A stretch of 64,000 nt of DNA from Clonostachys chloroleuca. Taxonomy: Eukaryota > Ascomycota > Sordariomycetes > Hypocreales > Bionectriaceae. The translations under genes were made by a program, and so were the position numbers. This document shows positions 61,527 through 64,000 of this stretch, in pieces (positions within the stretch are counted from its first letter, which is position 1; every line of letters begins with the position of its first letter). The stretch covers positions 15,624,001 through 15,688,000 of the forward strand of contig JBANAY010000003.1 of NCBI GenBank assembly GCA_037952775.1, read 5' to 3'. The notes under the pieces are model-generated. The model was not told the DNA's origin and did not search any database. It saw nothing but the letters and a program-made list of their open reading frames with translations.

Positions 61527-62182
61527 CTACTGCTGGTCGTCCTCTTCATCGTCATCGCCCAGATCGTCGCCAGCTTTTCTCGGGATCGACTCGTCGAAGG
61601 GTACGCCCCGGGTAAGAAGCTCTTCCGCCAGCTGTACCTGCGATAGGTCGTCGCTGGGACGTACGAGACGATGGTGGAAAGCGAGCGTCACATTGCCTCG
61701 TGCAAATCAATGGGTTGCCCCCACGTAGCAGGAGATACGATGGGTGTCTGCATTCCCTGCCACCGCGTCGGTTAGCAGCCTTCGGTCGAGGAGGCCATCG
61801 ATCACATCTTCAATTGACGTGATGCGTCCATATTCAAAGTCACGCGTATCCAAAGGCCAGAGCGTGCGGATGAATCGACCAGAACACATGGAAGCAAGAC
61901 ACGGGCAAATGCACATCGATGCGACAACGGTCTCATTGTCCAGCAGATAATCAAATAACTTGCATAGTCAAAGACCTTGACGCGCCCATTCAATATAGCG
62001 ATATGGAGGGCATGGAAACAATATGCGAGCCCATGGTCTTGTTTGTGTTCATTATTATCGTCGGTCGGCCGATCTCCGTCGAAGTCCAAGTTGGCGCTAT
62101 GGAGATGCGTAATTTCGATCGCGTCTAAATTGCCGGGCACCGGCCAGAGTAATAATCGCTTGGGTCTTTGGGGTTGCGACAA
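61527..62182 (-). pseudogene. Degenerate ankyrin-repeat fragment
   Basis: Several overlapping minus-strand frames carry pieces of one ankyrin-like protein. HALHIAILNGRVKVFDY is in one frame and YLLDNETVVASMCICPCLAS in the next. GRITSIEDVIDGLLDRRLLT continues, and VQLAEELLTRGVPFDESIPR followed by an acidic tail appears in a third frame ending at 61527. At least two frame changes and an internal stop separate them, with no plausible introns. It looks like the 3' remnant of a gene of the same class as the two large ankyrin proteins in this window. Confidence 0.55.
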
Positions 62183-63059
62183 GTCAAGAGTGGATGTAGG
62201 ACAGCCAAACAGCCTAGCAAATATCAGCTAGAACGCGTCAGAGCAATGAGTCGACGCGTAATAGACTGGGACAAGGTTTTGTTTTGTTATTGCTTGTCTT
62301 ATTCACTCATTTCCGCCACCAATTCAACCTGCCTACCCTATAACACGCCACATGACAACGTCTTCGCAACGATTTCCATCTCTCATTAAAGGCTTTACAG
62401 GATCGGTACAATTACAAAATAGTTCAAGCTATCATAATTTCATATCATGTGAACTTCTCAGCTAGTTACTAACACGGTATCAAAAAGTGGCGTGAGTGTT
62501 TTGAAAAACGTGTCCTGAATCAAAACTCGAAAGGTTTAACCCGTCCCACTCATATCTTATCATCGAGGTTTACGCCGGCTTCGCAGAACTACCCTAATTG
62601 CGCAGCAAATTAAAAAATCTGAGTGGCTTGCTGTGCATCTTCTCACAACCTAATCGATATCATAGTTGTTTGTAGTCTTCTCGATAAAACAGCGAACAGT
62701 CTGTGTTGAAGACGATCGGGGGGATCTGAAGAATCCACATTCCGCCCCAAAGCGGGAAAAGCGTGATGTCGTAATTCAGTGGTGATGACAAATTCAATGC
62801 TTGTCGGGATTTAACCTATCAGGAATTCTAGGGTTTGTTTGATTATAAATGGCTGGTTTGGATTGATGTGCTCTGTTGTTATCTCACGCACTTTTCAACG
62901 AGTATAAAGCATGCATTGCTGTCCTCATCCCATGAGACGGATCATCAATCAACTGATAACCTGACAGGGATAACCGCATTGACTCCTTGTTTTCCCGCAA
63001 CCCCTCACGGACTTCTCTTGAGCTAATTTTTGCAATACCTGCTGTATAAATTTCTAAAC
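62183..63059. other. Intergenic region before the reductase gene
   Basis: About 880 bp with only short frames. It presumably carries the promoter of the gene at 63060. Nothing else was identified. Confidence 0.4.
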
Positions 63060-64000
63060 ATGGCGAACAAGGCGATCGTTTACGTCGAGAAGGGCAAAGC
63101 CGCCATCCAGGACGTTTCCGTACCTCAACTACGTGATGACTACATTTTGGTTAAGGTCAATGCTGTCGGTGTAAACCCCACCGACTGGAAGCATGTTGAT
63201 TTTGGCATTACAAACCCCGGATCGCGAGTTGGATGCGACTTCGCTGGCGTTGTGGAAGCCGTGGGCAGCAAGGTCACTAAGCCTTTCAAGAAGGGTGATC
63301 GTATTAGCGGTGCGGTTCACGGAAGGTTGGCAATCCTGTTCATAACCGGTTTTTGAATTCGGACTAATATTCTCTCAGTGACGGAACCCAGCTTGAGAAC
63401 GGAGGGTTCTCAAACTACATTGTCGCCAAGGGTGACGTTCAGATCAAGACTCCTGACAACCTCAGCGACGTAGAGGCTGCCACTCTCGGGATTTCTCTCT
63501 CCACAGTTGTAAGTAGCCTGTTCTTTCCCTCCTATTCATCAGGTTCTAATTCTTGTAGGGTCAAGGACTGTACCAAACCTTGGGCCTGCCCCTGCCAAAC
63601 GCAGCCGAGAAGGGTGACCAGTACATCCTGATCTACGGCGGCAGTACGGCCACTGGTATTTTCGGTATCCAGTATGCCAAGCTTTCTGGACTCAAGGTTA
63701 TTGCGACAGCGTCCCCTCACAACTTCGACTATCTCAAGTCTCTTGGCGCCGACGCCGTCTTTGACTACAAATCACCCACTGTGGCCGATGATATCCGCAA
63801 ATACACCAACAACAGCCTGAAGCTCGCGTGGGACTGCACAGGTCAAGGAGCTGCCATTTCGCCGGCGCCCTCAGCAGCGACGGAGGGAAATACGCCACGA
63901 TTATCGGCGTGAAGAAGGAGGAGCTCCTTGCCGTCAACCCCAAGGTGGACGGCCCGTACGCGACCATGATGTACACGATTTTCAATGAGAGGTACTTCAA
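63060..64000 (+). CDS. Medium-chain dehydrogenase/reductase (enoyl-reductase type), partial, one frame break
   Basis: Exons 63060-63325, 63379-63508 and 63559 onward join in phase and the gene runs off the right edge. The GroES-like part shows DYILVKVNAVGVNPTDWKHV, GSRVGCDFAGVVEAVGSKV and KKGDRISGAVHG. The Rossmann part shows YILIYGGSTATGIFGIQYAK and LSGLKVIATASPHNFDYLKS. This is the zinc-independent quinone-oxidoreductase/trans-enoyl-reductase class common in fungi, cytosolic and NADPH-dependent. After DCTGQGAAI the frame fails; family members continue with CAGALSS-like sequence, which here is found one base out of register from about 63858. The remainder (KYATIIGVKKEELLAV) stays in the shifted frame to the window end. 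No metabolic partner is visible. Confidence 0.85.

Noticed and set aside
1..64000. CRISPR arrays, insertion sequences, bacterial promoters or ribosome-binding sites
   Set aside because: The DNA is eukaryotic with spliceosomal introns; no regular short repeats or transposase frames were seen.

Overview
The window is nuclear DNA of a filamentous ascomycete, most likely an Aspergillus or a close member of the Eurotiales. Many genes carry short introns (about 48-90 bp) with GT..AG ends and CTAAC/CTGAC-like branch points. The gene families are typical of moulds (HET and NACHT-ankyrin proteins, Zn2Cys6 regulators, a GPI wall protein, a pectin lyase). A clear AlcR homologue, a regulator known from Aspergillus ethanol metabolism, is present. 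No rRNA, convincing tRNA, CRISPR array or intact transposon was seen.

Layout, left to right. 0-2.7 kb: a truncated FAD amine-oxidase-type gene diverging from a Dal5-type permease. 2.8-9.2 kb: a 2127-residue NACHT-ankyrin STAND protein. 9.9-11.5 kb: an unrecognised gene whose frames do not join cleanly. 12-16 kb: a secreted rhamnogalacturonan lyase (rglB type) and an FAD monooxygenase. 16-18.6 kb: a gene-poor stretch with a nearly pure A/T block and a foldback/tandem repeat whose copies differ almost only by transitions, as repeat-induced point mutation (RIP) would leave. 18.6-22.6 kb: a SnoaL-like small protein and a HET-ankyrin protein. 23.7-29 kb: an alcS-like/alcR pair with three CreA-type sites before the first gene, then an AlkB-like dioxygenase. 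29.9-33.1 kb: a P450 N-terminal relic and an intact CYP7-like P450. 33.6-39.6 kb: three secreted or surface proteins, including a GPI-type protein with seven HWHC repeats. 40.1-43.4 kb: a homeobox plus C2H2 regulator. 43.6-45.4 kb: a head-to-head GNAT (PaiA-like) and FMN-binding (PaiB-like) pair. 45.6-49.1 kb: a DUF7136-like secreted protein with a broken frame and a secreted protein with an internal duplication. 49.4-53.7 kb: a six-exon LtrA-family membrane protein and an SDR. 54.5-58.7 kb: a Zn2Cys6 regulator diverging from a 14-TM MFS exporter. 59.1-60.9 kb: a CorA-like transporter. 61.5-62.2 kb: an ankyrin pseudogene. 63 kb to the end: a truncated medium-chain reductase.

Several genes look like functional pairs: permease/oxidase, AlcR/AlcS, PaiA/PaiB-like, and regulator/exporter. 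Two large ankyrin proteins plus an ankyrin relic indicate a self/non-self recognition repertoire. Four or more genes show a frame break inside conserved sequence that no intron explains. This points either to single-base assembly errors or to real decay, and it is the main caveat on the gene models. Exon boundaries were inferred by eye from splice signals and frame continuity.
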